Below, piece after piece: positions 8,787 to 15,807 of a stretch of 64,000 nucleotides of DNA (positions are counted from its first letter, which is position 1; each line of letters begins with the position of its first letter). The stretch covers positions 1 to 64,000 of the forward strand of contig JAGBDU010000010.1 in the NCBI GenBank assembly GCA_017937285.1, written 5' to 3'. Under the pieces are notes generated by a model. It made no database searches. It had not been told where the DNA came from and worked only from the letters and a program-made list of their open reading frames with translations. The DNA comes from Clostridia bacterium. Lineage in GTDB: Bacteria; Bacillota; Clostridia; TANB77; CAG-508. A program made the position numbers and the translations under genes.

Positions 8787-9650
8787 ATGATGCAAAAAAC
8801 GTTATTAAACCTCACAAATGATTACGTATTCGGAAGAATATTTGGGTACAAAGGAAACGAAAATATAACAAAAGGATTGTTAGAATCTATTACAAATGAA
8901 AAATATAAATCGTTAGAAATAGCAAGCTCTGTGCCAACTATAAAAGAGCTACAAGATGACAAAATGGGGATATTAGATATCAAAGCAACAGCAGATAATA
9001 ACTCTGTATTCAACATTGAAATGCAAGTTGCAAAAAATAAAAATATAGCAGATAGAATTCTGTGGTATTGGTCAAACTTATATAGCAATAGCATTAATAA
9101 AGGTGAAGATTATATAAAAACAAAAAAAGCAATAGCAATTTTAATAGCAGATTTTGACTTAAGTAATTTAACCCAAATTCCAAAATTTCACACATCATGG
9201 CACATAAGAGAAGACGAATTTTCTGAAATAATATTGACAGAAAAACTAGAACTTCATATAATAGAGCTAAATAAACTAGAAGTAAAGAATAACCAAAACG
9301 TAAAACAAAAAAAGCTAACAAAATGGTTAAAATTTATTCTAAATCCAAATGAAAAGGGGGATTTGAATATGGAAGAAGATGAAGATATAAAAGCAGCAAG
9401 AAAAGTACTAGAGCAAATAAGCCAAGATGAAAAAGAGCGTGAGAAAGCAAGATTGAGGGATAAATATGTAAGAGAAATGAACTCAAGCAGAAATGAAGGA
9501 TATGCCGAAGGAAAAGCAGAAGGCGAGGCAAGTGAAAAATTAAAAATTGCTAAAATTATGCTACAAGAAGGAATCAATATTAAATTTATTATAAAATGTA
9601 CAGGACTAACAGAGGAAGAAGTCAAAAGCCTCTTATCACAACCACAATAA
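8787..9650 (+). CDS. Rpn family PD-(D/E)XK nuclease (copy 1)
   Basis: This 287-residue protein belongs to the Rpn/PDDEXK_2 family, often named recombination-promoting nuclease or putative transposase. The nuclease core shows GILDIKA (Asp) and FNIEMQV (ExQ), then the conserved ILWYWSNLY and FHTSWHIRED blocks. The C-terminal part is charged and helical with a Gly-Tyr-Ala-Glu-Gly stretch. It is almost identical to copy 3 at 13894 and more distant from copy 2 at 11851. An internal start with its own ribosome binding site lies at 9369. The terminator seen after copy 3 is disrupted here. Confidence 0.9.
   Translation: MMQKTLLNLTNDYVFGRIFGYKGNENITKGLLESITNEKYKSLEIASSVPTIKELQDDKMGILDIKATADNNSVFNIEMQVAKNKNIADRILWYWSNLYSNSINKGEDYIKTKKAIAILIADFDLSNLTQIPKFHTSWHIREDEFSEIILTEKLELHIIELNKLEVKNNQNVKQKKLTKWLKFILNPNEKGDLNMEEDEDIKAARKVLEQISQDEKEREKARLRDKYVREMNSSRNEGYAEGKAEGEASEKLKIAKIMLQEGINIKFIIKCTGLTEEEVKSLLSQPQ
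9369..9650 (+). CDS. Putative internally started short Rpn product (copy 1)
   Basis: An in-frame ATG at codon 195 of rpn1 is preceded by AAGGGGG with an 8-base gap. It would give a 93-residue C-terminal product starting MEEDEDIKAARK. In E. coli, rpn genes are known to make a short internal protein (RpnS) that inhibits the full-length nuclease. All three rpn copies here keep the site. Its use here is an inference. Confidence 0.5.
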   Translation: MEEDEDIKAARKVLEQISQDEKEREKARLRDKYVREMNSSRNEGYAEGKAEGEASEKLKIAKIMLQEGINIKFIIKCTGLTEEEVKSLLSQPQ

Positions 9651-9888
9651 ATACCTAAAAAAGTAATCAAAATAAAAAGGACAAAAGCAAAGATTTAACG
9701 CAATACCTGTTTTTTTTAGCGGATAAAAAAATTAACTTTTTTTGTGTTGAAAAAATCTAAAACTATATGTGACAACATACTAATACATAGTATGTGTCAA
9801 TGGTAAATTGTAAAAATAAATGCAAAATTGTAAAGGCAAATGCAAGTTATAAGATTAATTGCCAATAATAATATCATCCAGAAACATC

Positions 9889-9916
9889 TTGACATAGTAC
9901 CAAAATAATTTATAAT
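9889..9916 (+). promoter_or_regulatory. ugd promoter
   Basis: TTGACA (9889-9894), a 16-bp spacer and TATAAT (9911-9916) lie about 28 bp before the ugd start. Further upstream, 9771-9798 holds an imperfect palindrome around GACAACATAC/GTATGTGTC; nothing else stands out in 9651-9888. Confidence 0.75.
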
Positions 9917-9943
9917 AACATATAAAAGGATGTGTATGTAAAA

Positions 9944-11110
9944 ATGAAAATCGCAGTAGCAGGAACAGGATACGTAGGTTTATCACTAGCAACACTACTA
10001 AGCCAAAACAACGAAGTAATAGCACTAGATGTTATACCAGAAAAAGTAGAAAAGATAAACCAACGTATATCACCAATTCGAGACAAAGAAATCGAAGATT
10101 TCTTCAAAACAAAAAATTTAAATCTAAAAGCAACATTAGATTACAAAGAAGCATTTGAAGGAGCAAAATTCATAATAATAAGTACTCCAACAAACTACGA
10201 TGATGAAAAAAATCACTTTGATACATCATCAGTAGAAGATGTAATTCAAAAACTAATAAGCATGAACATTGATACAACAATGGTTGTAAAATCTACAATT
10301 CCAGTAGGATTTATAAAATCAATGAAAGAAAAATATAACATAGACAATATAATGTTCAGTCCAGAATTTCTAAGAGAAGGACGAGCTTTATACGATAATT
10401 TATATCCATCAAGAATTATAGTTGGAGAAAAATCTGAAAGGGCAAAAGAATTTGCTAATCTGTTAAAAAGTGCAAGTTTGAAAGATGATGTAGAAATTAA
10501 ATTTATGGATTCAACAGAAGCAGAGGCAGTTAAATTATTTGCAAACACATACTTAGCCCTAAGAGTTGCATATTTTAATGAATTAGATACATATGCGGAA
10601 ATAAAAGGTTTAAATACAAAAGACATAATAGAAGGAGTTTGCTTAGACCCAAGAATAGGAAGCCACTATAACAATCCTTCATTTGGATATGGTGGATATT
10701 GCTTACCAAAGGATACAAAACAATTATTAGCAAATTACGATAATGTACCACAAAATCTAATAAGAGCAATAGTAAGATCAAATAGAACAAGAAAAAAACA
10801 TATAACTGAAATGATAATGCGTAAAAATCCAGAAACAGTTGGTATATACAGATTAACTATGAAAAGCGGTTCAGATAATTTTAGAGCAAGTGCTATTCAA
10901 GAAATAATTGAAAGATTAAAATTAGAAGGTGTAGATGTTATAATATATGAGCCAACACTAAAAGCAGATGAATTTAACAAGTGTAAGATTATAAGCGATT
11001 TTGAAGAATTCGCTAAAAAATCTGATGTTATTTTAGCAAATAGATTCGAAGATGCTTTGAAAGATGTAAAAGATAAAGTTTATACTAGAGATTTGTATAG
11101 TAGGGATTAG
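9944..11110 (+). CDS. ugd: UDP-glucose 6-dehydrogenase
   Basis: This enzyme oxidises UDP-glucose to UDP-glucuronate with two NAD+, supplying precursors for capsule or other surface polysaccharides. The 388-residue protein starts [16 protein letters not shown] (Rossmann GxGxxG), carries [14 protein letters not shown] in the linker region and has the catalytic cysteine in [15 protein letters not shown]. The ATG at 9944 begins this motif; a GTG 12 bases upstream lacks good spacing. The vanZ-like gene follows after 18 bp, so they are probably cotranscribed. A fragment of a second ugd copy lies at 12903-13025. Confidence 0.93.
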   Translation: MKIAVAGTGYVGLSLATLLSQNNEVIALDVIPEKVEKINQRISPIRDKEIEDFFKTKNLNLKATLDYKEAFEGAKFIIISTPTNYDDEKNHFDTSSVEDVIQKLISMNIDTTMVVKSTIPVGFIKSMKEKYNIDNIMFSPEFLREGRALYDNLYPSRIIVGEKSERAKEFANLLKSASLKDDVEIKFMDSTEAEAVKLFANTYLALRVAYFNELDTYAEIKGLNTKDIIEGVCLDPRIGSHYNNPSFGYGGYCLPKDTKQLLANYDNVPQNLIRAIVRSNRTRKKHITEMIMRKNPETVGIYRLTMKSGSDNFRASAIQEIIERLKLEGVDVIIYEPTLKADEFNKCKIISDFEEFAKKSDVILANRFEDALKDVKDKVYTRDLYSRD

Positions 11111-11128
11111 TAAAAAGAGGAATAACAT

Positions 11129-11620
11129 ATGAAAAGAAAATTAATATACACAATACTAACCATAATTTGGCTTACAGTAATATTCATATTCTCATCAATG
11201 AATACACAAGAATCAAATAATAAAAGTAAGCAAACAATAAAGCAAACTGTTGAAAAAACAACCGAAATATCAGAAAGTATAGGAATCATAGAAAATAACA
11301 TTCCTCCAAAAAAGATAGATAAGGCAGTAAATAAATTAAACTTCCCACTGAGAAAATGTGCACATGCAACTGAATACGCAGTATTAGCAATACTTATCAT
11401 ATGTACAATAAATGTGTATACAAATAAAAATTATTCAATTAAAAAAATATTACTAGTTATACTAATATGCTTTATATATTCATTAACAGATGAATATCAT
11501 CAATCTTTTGTACCAGGTAGAAGTAGTTTGTTTACAGATTGCTTGATCGATACAAGTGGTAGCTTGATTGCTTGTGTGGGGTATACTGTTGTGAAGAAGA
11601 TTAGAGATGTAATTAAATAG
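11129..11620 (+). CDS. VanZ-like family membrane protein (copy 2)
   Basis: This 163-residue paralogue of the gene at 4015 has the same N-terminal membrane segment and the motifs RKCAHATEY, SLTDEYHQSFVPGR and TDCLIDTSGS. The loop between the first membrane segment and the core is shorter. It lies 18 bp after ugd with AAAGAGGAATAAC as ribosome binding region, which suggests a shared transcript and a possible cell-envelope role. The exact function of VanZ-like proteins is unknown. Confidence 0.87.
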   Translation: MKRKLIYTILTIIWLTVIFIFSSMNTQESNNKSKQTIKQTVEKTTEISESIGIIENNIPPKKIDKAVNKLNFPLRKCAHATEYAVLAILIICTINVYTNKNYSIKKILLVILICFIYSLTDEYHQSFVPGRSSLFTDCLIDTSGSLIACVGYTVVKKIRDVIK

Positions 11621-11627
11621 ACCTGAG

Positions 11628-11672
11628 AATCGAAATTTATGATATGGTAGTATTGTGAATTTCGATCTTTTC
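11628..11672 (+). terminator. Rho-independent terminator after the ugd-vanZ pair
   Basis: ATCGAAATTTA and GAATTTCGAT form a hairpin followed by CTTTTCG. The T-run is short, so strength is uncertain. Confidence 0.55.
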
Positions 11673-11720
11673 GTTATATATATAACTTATATTATGTCGA
11701 ATTTTGTAAATCAAATTTTC

Positions 11721-11795
11721 TTGATTTATTTGCTATATGTATATATAATGAAATTTATTAGGGGGGAGAAATTTTTATTTTTCTCGCTCTTTTTA
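11721..11795 (+). promoter_or_regulatory. rpn2 promoter and terminator-like leader hairpin
   Basis: TTGATT (11721-11726), a 17-bp spacer and TATAAT (11744-11749) are followed by a G-run hairpin (GGGAGAAA with TTTTCTCGC) and CTCTTTTTATT. The stem sequence differs from copies 1 and 3, yet the promoter-hairpin-T-run order is the same, so structure rather than sequence appears conserved. Confidence 0.6.
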
Positions 11796-11850
11796 TTCAA
11801 AAAATATTTTAATTCAAGGCATACCTGCCAAAATTCAAAGGAGTGGTCAG

Positions 11851-12711
11851 ATGACAAAACAAGCTTTATTAAATCCAACGAATGATTATGTATTCGGAAG
11901 AATCTTCGGATACAAGGGAAATGAGAAAATTACAAAAGGATTTTTAGAATCAATAACAAATGAAAAATACAAAACAGTGGAAATTTCAAGCCAAGTGCCA
12001 ACATTAAGGGATTTACAGGATGATAAAATTGGAGTATTAGACATTAAAGCAATGGCGGATGATGCCACTATTTTTGATATTGAAATGCAGGTTGCAAAAA
12101 ACGAAAATATTGCAGAGAGAATTTTATGGTATTGGTCAAAACTTTTTGGCTCTAGTATTACTTCGGGAAAAAATTATTTAAAAACCAAAAGGACAATAGG
12201 TATTTTAATAGCAGACTTTGAAATAGAAAAGTTGTACGAAATAAAGAAATATCATACCTCATGGCACATCAGGGAAGATGAATATTCAGAAATAATCTTG
12301 ACAGATAAATTGGAACTTCATATAATAGAATTAATAAAGCTGGAGGTAAATAATAACCAAAACGGAAAAACAAAAAAGCTTGTAAGATGGTTAAAATTTA
12401 TCATGAATCCAGAAGAGGAGGGGTTCGAGATGAGCGAAGACGAAGATATTAAAGAAGCAATGAAGGTGCTAGAGCAAATAAGTCAGGATGAAAGAGAGCG
12501 AGAGAAGGCGTGGTTAAGAGAAAAATACATAATAGATGCAGGTTTTTATAGACAGGATGGATATGAAGAAGGTTTTGCAAAGGGTAAAGAAAAAGGCAAA
12601 AAAAATGAAAAAATAAAAATTGCAAAGAGCTTATTGAAGCAAAAAATCAGTAAAGAAATAATAGTGGAAGTAACTGGGCTAACAGAAAAGGAGCTTGAGG
12701 AGCTTAAGTAA
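11851..12711 (+). CDS. Rpn family PD-(D/E)XK nuclease (copy 2)
   Basis: This 286-residue Rpn protein shares the whole layout of copies 1 and 3 but is clearly diverged: NPTNDYVFGRIFGYKGNE at the start, GVLDIKA and FDIEMQV in the nuclease core, and YHTSWHIRED. The C-terminal helical region ends in TGLTEKELEEL. Starts at ATG 11851 after AAAGGAGTGG. An internal ATG at 12430 has a perfect AGGAGG. It is an independent family member, not a recent duplicate, and ends 14 bp before an IS21 derivative. Confidence 0.88.
   Translation: MTKQALLNPTNDYVFGRIFGYKGNEKITKGFLESITNEKYKTVEISSQVPTLRDLQDDKIGVLDIKAMADDATIFDIEMQVAKNENIAERILWYWSKLFGSSITSGKNYLKTKRTIGILIADFEIEKLYEIKKYHTSWHIREDEYSEIILTDKLELHIIELIKLEVNNNQNGKTKKLVRWLKFIMNPEEEGFEMSEDEDIKEAMKVLEQISQDEREREKAWLREKYIIDAGFYRQDGYEEGFAKGKEKGKKNEKIKIAKSLLKQKISKEIIVEVTGLTEKELEELK
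12430..12711 (+). CDS. Putative internally started short Rpn product (copy 2)
   Basis: An in-frame ATG at codon 194 lies 8 bases after AGGAGG (12416-12421), the best of the three internal sites. It would yield 93 residues beginning MSEDEDIKEAMK. Retention in the diverged copy is the main argument that the site is selected. Confidence 0.55.
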   Translation: MSEDEDIKEAMKVLEQISQDEREREKAWLREKYIIDAGFYRQDGYEEGFAKGKEKGKKNEKIKIAKSLLKQKISKEIIVEVTGLTEKELEELK

Positions 12712-12725
12712 AGTAGTATTGTGAA

Positions 12726-12829
12726 GATGTTAATGTCAATATAAAAATGTACAATTTCTTGAAAATAAGAATGTACAAAATTGTACATTTTTATTTTCAA
12801 TTTTTTGTACATTCTTATTTTATCATTAA
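12726..12829. mobile_element. 104-bp non-autonomous derivative of the IS21 element
   Basis: It carries the same TGTTAATG and CATTAACA ends as the element at 503-2678, with about 75 bp of its left end joined to about 30 bp of its right end across a run of Ts. All coding sequence is missing. It could still be mobilised by the intact istA-istB. Left flank is the tail of rpn2; right flank is the tail of another rpn copy, so rearrangement has occurred here. Confidence 0.85.
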
Positions 12830-12860
12830 CAAAAGCCTCTTATCACAGCAACAATAAATA
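12830..12860 (+). pseudogene. Remnant of an rpn gene 3' end
   Basis: The sequence encodes the last residues of an Rpn protein like copies 1 and 3 (KSLLSQQQ and stop), followed by similar downstream sequence. No upstream part survives because the IS21 derivative abuts it. Confidence 0.65.
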
Positions 12861-12902
12861 CATAAAAAGGCAAGCAAAATAAAGGAAAAATACATATTGT
12901 CA

Positions 12903-13025
12903 ATTATAAGCGATTTTGAAGAAGTCGCTAAAAAATCTGATATTATTTTATCAAATAGATTCGAAGATGCTTTGGAAGATGTAAAAGATAAGGTTTATAT
13001 TAGAGATTTGTATAGTAGATATTAG
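12903..13025 (+). pseudogene. Remnant of a ugd 3' end
   Basis: Forty codons read IISDFEEVAKKSDIIL and onwards to RDLYSRY with a stop, matching the C-terminus of the intact ugd at 9944 with about six changes. It follows the rpn tail remnant, reproducing the rpn-ugd order seen at 8787-11110, so an older tandem copy of that block has been mostly deleted. Confidence 0.85.
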
Positions 13026-13048
13026 TAAATATAAAAAAGTCGAAAGAT

Positions 13049-13094
13049 GTCGAAATGTGTAATACGAATATAATTGCACATTTCGACATTTTTT
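13049..13094 (+). terminator. Rho-independent terminator
   Basis: GTCGAAATGTG pairs perfectly with CACATTTCGAC (11 bp) around a 17-base loop, followed by ATTTTTTG. It lies just after the ugd remnant. Confidence 0.75.
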
Positions 13095-13153
13095 GATATT
13101 CTACTAAATATAAATTGATTCTATAAATAATAAAAAGGGGGAAGAATATACAA

Positions 13154-13716
13154 ATGAAAAAATATTTAAAAATACTATCATGGATAATAGGTATATTTAT
13201 AATTATAATGGGAGTAACTAATATAACAACATCTCCATTAGGCGGAATCTTATTAACTATTGCGGGATTAATAATATTACCACATCTGAAAATATTATAG
13301 AAAATCAAACAAGTACTACAGCAGAAAATCCAGTAATTGCCGAAAACAATATAACTAAAACTGATTCTAAAAATACTCAAAATAGCGAAAGTGCAAAAGT
13401 AATAAATGCTTTATCTTCAAATAATAATGTAAATACATCATCTAGCACGGCATCAAGTAATAAATCAAGTTCATCGTCTTCTACTGCAAAATCAAGTAGT
13501 ACAAGCTCAAGTGGTAAAACTAAGGCAACAACTAACAAATCTAAATCTTCAACAACTGAATCAACAACTTCAAATTCGGCTACAGTTTATATAACAAATA
13601 CTGGAACCAAATACCATAGAGCAGGGTGCCAATATTTAAAAAACAGCAGTCATGCTATTAGTAAATCTAGTGCAATTTCTAGTGGATATACTGCTTGTTC
13701 TAAATGTAAACCGTAG
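13154..13716 (+). pseudogene. Frameshifted membrane-anchored Ser/Thr-rich protein with a C-terminal CxxC region
   Basis: The first 48 codons from ATG 13154 encode two hydrophobic segments (ILSWIIGIFIIIMGV and LLTIAGLIILP) and stop at 13300. Coding continues in another frame: a long Ser/Thr/Asn-rich linker, then VYITNTGTKYHRAGC and a final CSKCKP at 13716. The span of 563 bp is not a multiple of three, so a small deletion broke the gene near 13285. The end resembles small secreted domains with paired cysteines. Its last codons recur at 8588, showing it was part of the duplicated rpn block. Confidence 0.7.
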
Positions 13717-13757
13717 AAAAAAAGCATATTTTGACGAAATATGAAAAACGAAAATCC

Positions 13758-13839
13758 TTGAAAAATCCTTTATTTGCATATATAATAACAAATGTTAGGG
13801 GGGAAATTATACAAAAGTATAATCAACCCTCTATTTTTT
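13758..13839 (+). promoter_or_regulatory. rpn3 promoter and terminator-like leader hairpin
   Basis: TTGAAA (13758-13763), a 17-bp spacer and TATAAT (13781-13786) match the rpn1 promoter. The downstream hairpin again pairs TAGGGGG with CCCTCTA and ATTATAC with GTATAAT, followed by a six-T run. Confidence 0.7.
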
Positions 13840-13893
13840 ATTCAAAAAAATTTAATTCTCGGCGAATCTGCCAAAATCCAAAGGAGTGATCTT

Positions 13894-14745
13894 ATGACAC
13901 AAAAAACGTTATTAAATCCAACAAATGATTATGTATTCGGAAGAATATTTGGTTACAAAGGAAACGAAAATATAACAAAAGGATTGTTAGAATCTATTAC
14001 AAATGAAAAATATAAATCGTTAGAAATAGCAAGCTCTGTGCCAACTATAAAAGAGCTACAAGATGACAAAATGGGGATATTAGATATAAAAGCAACAGCA
14101 GATAATAACTCTGTATTCAACATTGAAATGCAAGTTGCAAAAAATAAAAACATAGCAGATAGAATCTTATGGTATTGGTCAAACTTATATAGCAATAGCA
14201 TTAATAAAGGCGAAGATTATATAAAAACAAAAAAGGCAATAGCAATTTTAATAGCAGATTTTGACTTAAGTAATTTAACCCAAATTCCGAAGTTCCACAC
14301 ATCATGGCACATAAGAGAAGACGAATTTTCAGAAATAATATTGACAGAAAAACTAGAACTTCATATAATAGAGCTAAAGAAGCTAGAAGTAAATAGTAAC
14401 CAAAACATAAAACCAAAAAAGCTAACAAAATGGTTAAAATTTATTCTAAATCCAAATGAAAAGGGGGATTTGAGTATGGAAGAAGATGAAGATATAAAAG
14501 CAGCAAGAAAAGTACTAGAGCAAATTAGTCAAGATGAAAAAGAGCGTGAAAAAGCAAGATTGAGGGATAAATATGTAAGAGAAATGAATTCAAGTAGGAA
14601 TGAGGGATATGCTGAAGGAAAAATCAGTGAAAAAATAAAAATTGCTAAAATTATGCTACAAGAAGGTAGCGATATTAGTTTTATTGTAAAATGTACAGGA
14701 TTAACAGATGAAGAAGTAAAAAGCCTCTTATCAAAACTACAATAA
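13894..14745 (+). CDS. Rpn family PD-(D/E)XK nuclease (copy 3)
   Basis: This 283-residue protein starts at ATG 13894 after AAAGGAGTGAT; the longer open frame upstream is untranslated leader. It is nearly identical to copy 1, including LDIKA, FNIEMQV and FHTSWHIRED, but lacks a few residues of the Gly-Glu-rich stretch (GYAEGKISEK against GYAEGKAEGEASEK). Because the leader is shared as well, copies 1 and 3 come from a recent duplication. A complete terminator follows. An internal start is present at 14476. Confidence 0.9.
   Translation: MTQKTLLNPTNDYVFGRIFGYKGNENITKGLLESITNEKYKSLEIASSVPTIKELQDDKMGILDIKATADNNSVFNIEMQVAKNKNIADRILWYWSNLYSNSINKGEDYIKTKKAIAILIADFDLSNLTQIPKFHTSWHIREDEFSEIILTEKLELHIIELKKLEVNSNQNIKPKKLTKWLKFILNPNEKGDLSMEEDEDIKAARKVLEQISQDEKEREKARLRDKYVREMNSSRNEGYAEGKISEKIKIAKIMLQEGSDISFIVKCTGLTDEEVKSLLSKLQ
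14476..14745 (+). CDS. Putative internally started short Rpn product (copy 3)
   Basis: In-frame ATG at codon 195, 8 bases after AAGGGGG (14461-14467), giving 89 residues starting MEEDEDIKAARK. Same arrangement as in copies 1 and 2. Confidence 0.5.
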   Translation: MEEDEDIKAARKVLEQISQDEKEREKARLRDKYVREMNSSRNEGYAEGKISEKIKIAKIMLQEGSDISFIVKCTGLTDEEVKSLLSKLQ

Positions 14746-14767
14746 ATACCTATAAAGGCAATCGAAA

Positions 14768-14806
14768 TAAAAAGGACAAAAGCAAAGCTTTCGTCCTTTT
14801 TATTTT
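14768..14806 (+). terminator. Rho-independent terminator of rpn3
   Basis: AAAAGGAC pairs with GTCCTTTT, and the stem extends through AAAGC/GCTTT, followed by TATTTT. The equivalent site after rpn1 has lost its 3' arm. Confidence 0.8.
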
Positions 14807-14907
14807 ACCATTTACAAATTATGTAAAGTATGGTAATATATATATAGTTGTTTACAAAATAATAAAAAATATAATATTTATTAATGCAAAATTAATAAGG
14901 GGTATAT

Positions 14908-15783
14908 ATGAATTTAAGTATGATAAAAAAAGATTTTAGCAAATTTAATATTGATAAAGTAAAAGAAATATTAAATGAAATAGAAAGTGCATTAAAGCAA
15001 AATGTAGGTATAATTTTTAAATTATTAAATGAAGATAATAAAACTTTTGCCGAAAATTTAACATATACTAAAATACTTGAAATTATTCAAAATGTAATAA
15101 ATGAACCATGGGAGTTAGAAAAAAACTCAAAAAATTTAAAAGTAGATGGATTAGGTAATATAGCAGTTGTATATAATGGTAGTCCAGATATTTTGCTATA
15201 TTTATCAATAAAAGCACTAAAAACGCACAATAATATTGTTTTTTATGAAGATACTAAAATACATAAATTTTCTACATACATAATAAATTTAATAAATACA
15301 ATAAGCAATAAAAAAAATTATAAAACAACTATAACTATAAAACAAATTAAAAATTTTAATGAAATATATGCAGATGAAAAAGATTTTGATAATTATATCT
15401 GCATAGGAGAAATACGTAGGTTTAATCTTTTAAAAAGAAATATAACAAAAAAAATTATATATAATGCGTATGGTACAGTATCATTATATTTAGATGACAA
15501 AAATTTAAAAAATGTATTACTTGAAATGGATGAATTTATTTTTAAAAATAATATAGCTCTTAATTTATATAAAGATAAAAATATAGAAGAAGTAATAACT
15601 GAAATAAATAAAAAAGGTGAAGATTTTTGCTCTGTTATTTTTACAAAAGATGTAAAAAAAGCATATTATTTTTTAGAAAATGTAAATTCAAAAATGGTAT
15701 ATATAAATAAAAACCCTTTTGACAACTATAAATTTTTTATAGATGATAAAATTATAACTAAGGAAAAGATAATTATAATGTAG
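14908..15783 (+). CDS. Uncharacterised protein, possibly a degenerate aldehyde dehydrogenase-like fold
   Basis: I do not firmly recognise this 291-residue protein. The segment GNIAVVYNGSPDILLYLSIK followed by KTHNNIVFYED recalls the cofactor-binding part of the aldehyde dehydrogenase/ProA superfamily, and MVYINKNPF is also reminiscent. It is much shorter than the usual 400+ residues, and I cannot identify the catalytic cysteine motif, so it would be non-enzymatic if related. It starts after AAGGGGTATAT and precedes the 749-residue gene by 24 bp, so the two are probably cotranscribed. Confidence 0.4.
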   Translation: MNLSMIKKDFSKFNIDKVKEILNEIESALKQNVGIIFKLLNEDNKTFAENLTYTKILEIIQNVINEPWELEKNSKNLKVDGLGNIAVVYNGSPDILLYLSIKALKTHNNIVFYEDTKIHKFSTYIINLINTISNKKNYKTTITIKQIKNFNEIYADEKDFDNYICIGEIRRFNLLKRNITKKIIYNAYGTVSLYLDDKNLKNVLLEMDEFIFKNNIALNLYKDKNIEEVITEINKKGEDFCSVIFTKDVKKAYYFLENVNSKMVYINKNPFDNYKFFIDDKIITKEKIIIM

Positions 15784-15807
15784 ATAATAAAAATTGGAGG
15801 ATGTTGA

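Noticed and set aside
13792-13893. Longer N-terminus for rpn3 starting at 13792
   Set aside because: The extension would be translated from the terminator-like leader; the ATG at 13894 matches the start of the other two copies and has AAAGGAGTG.
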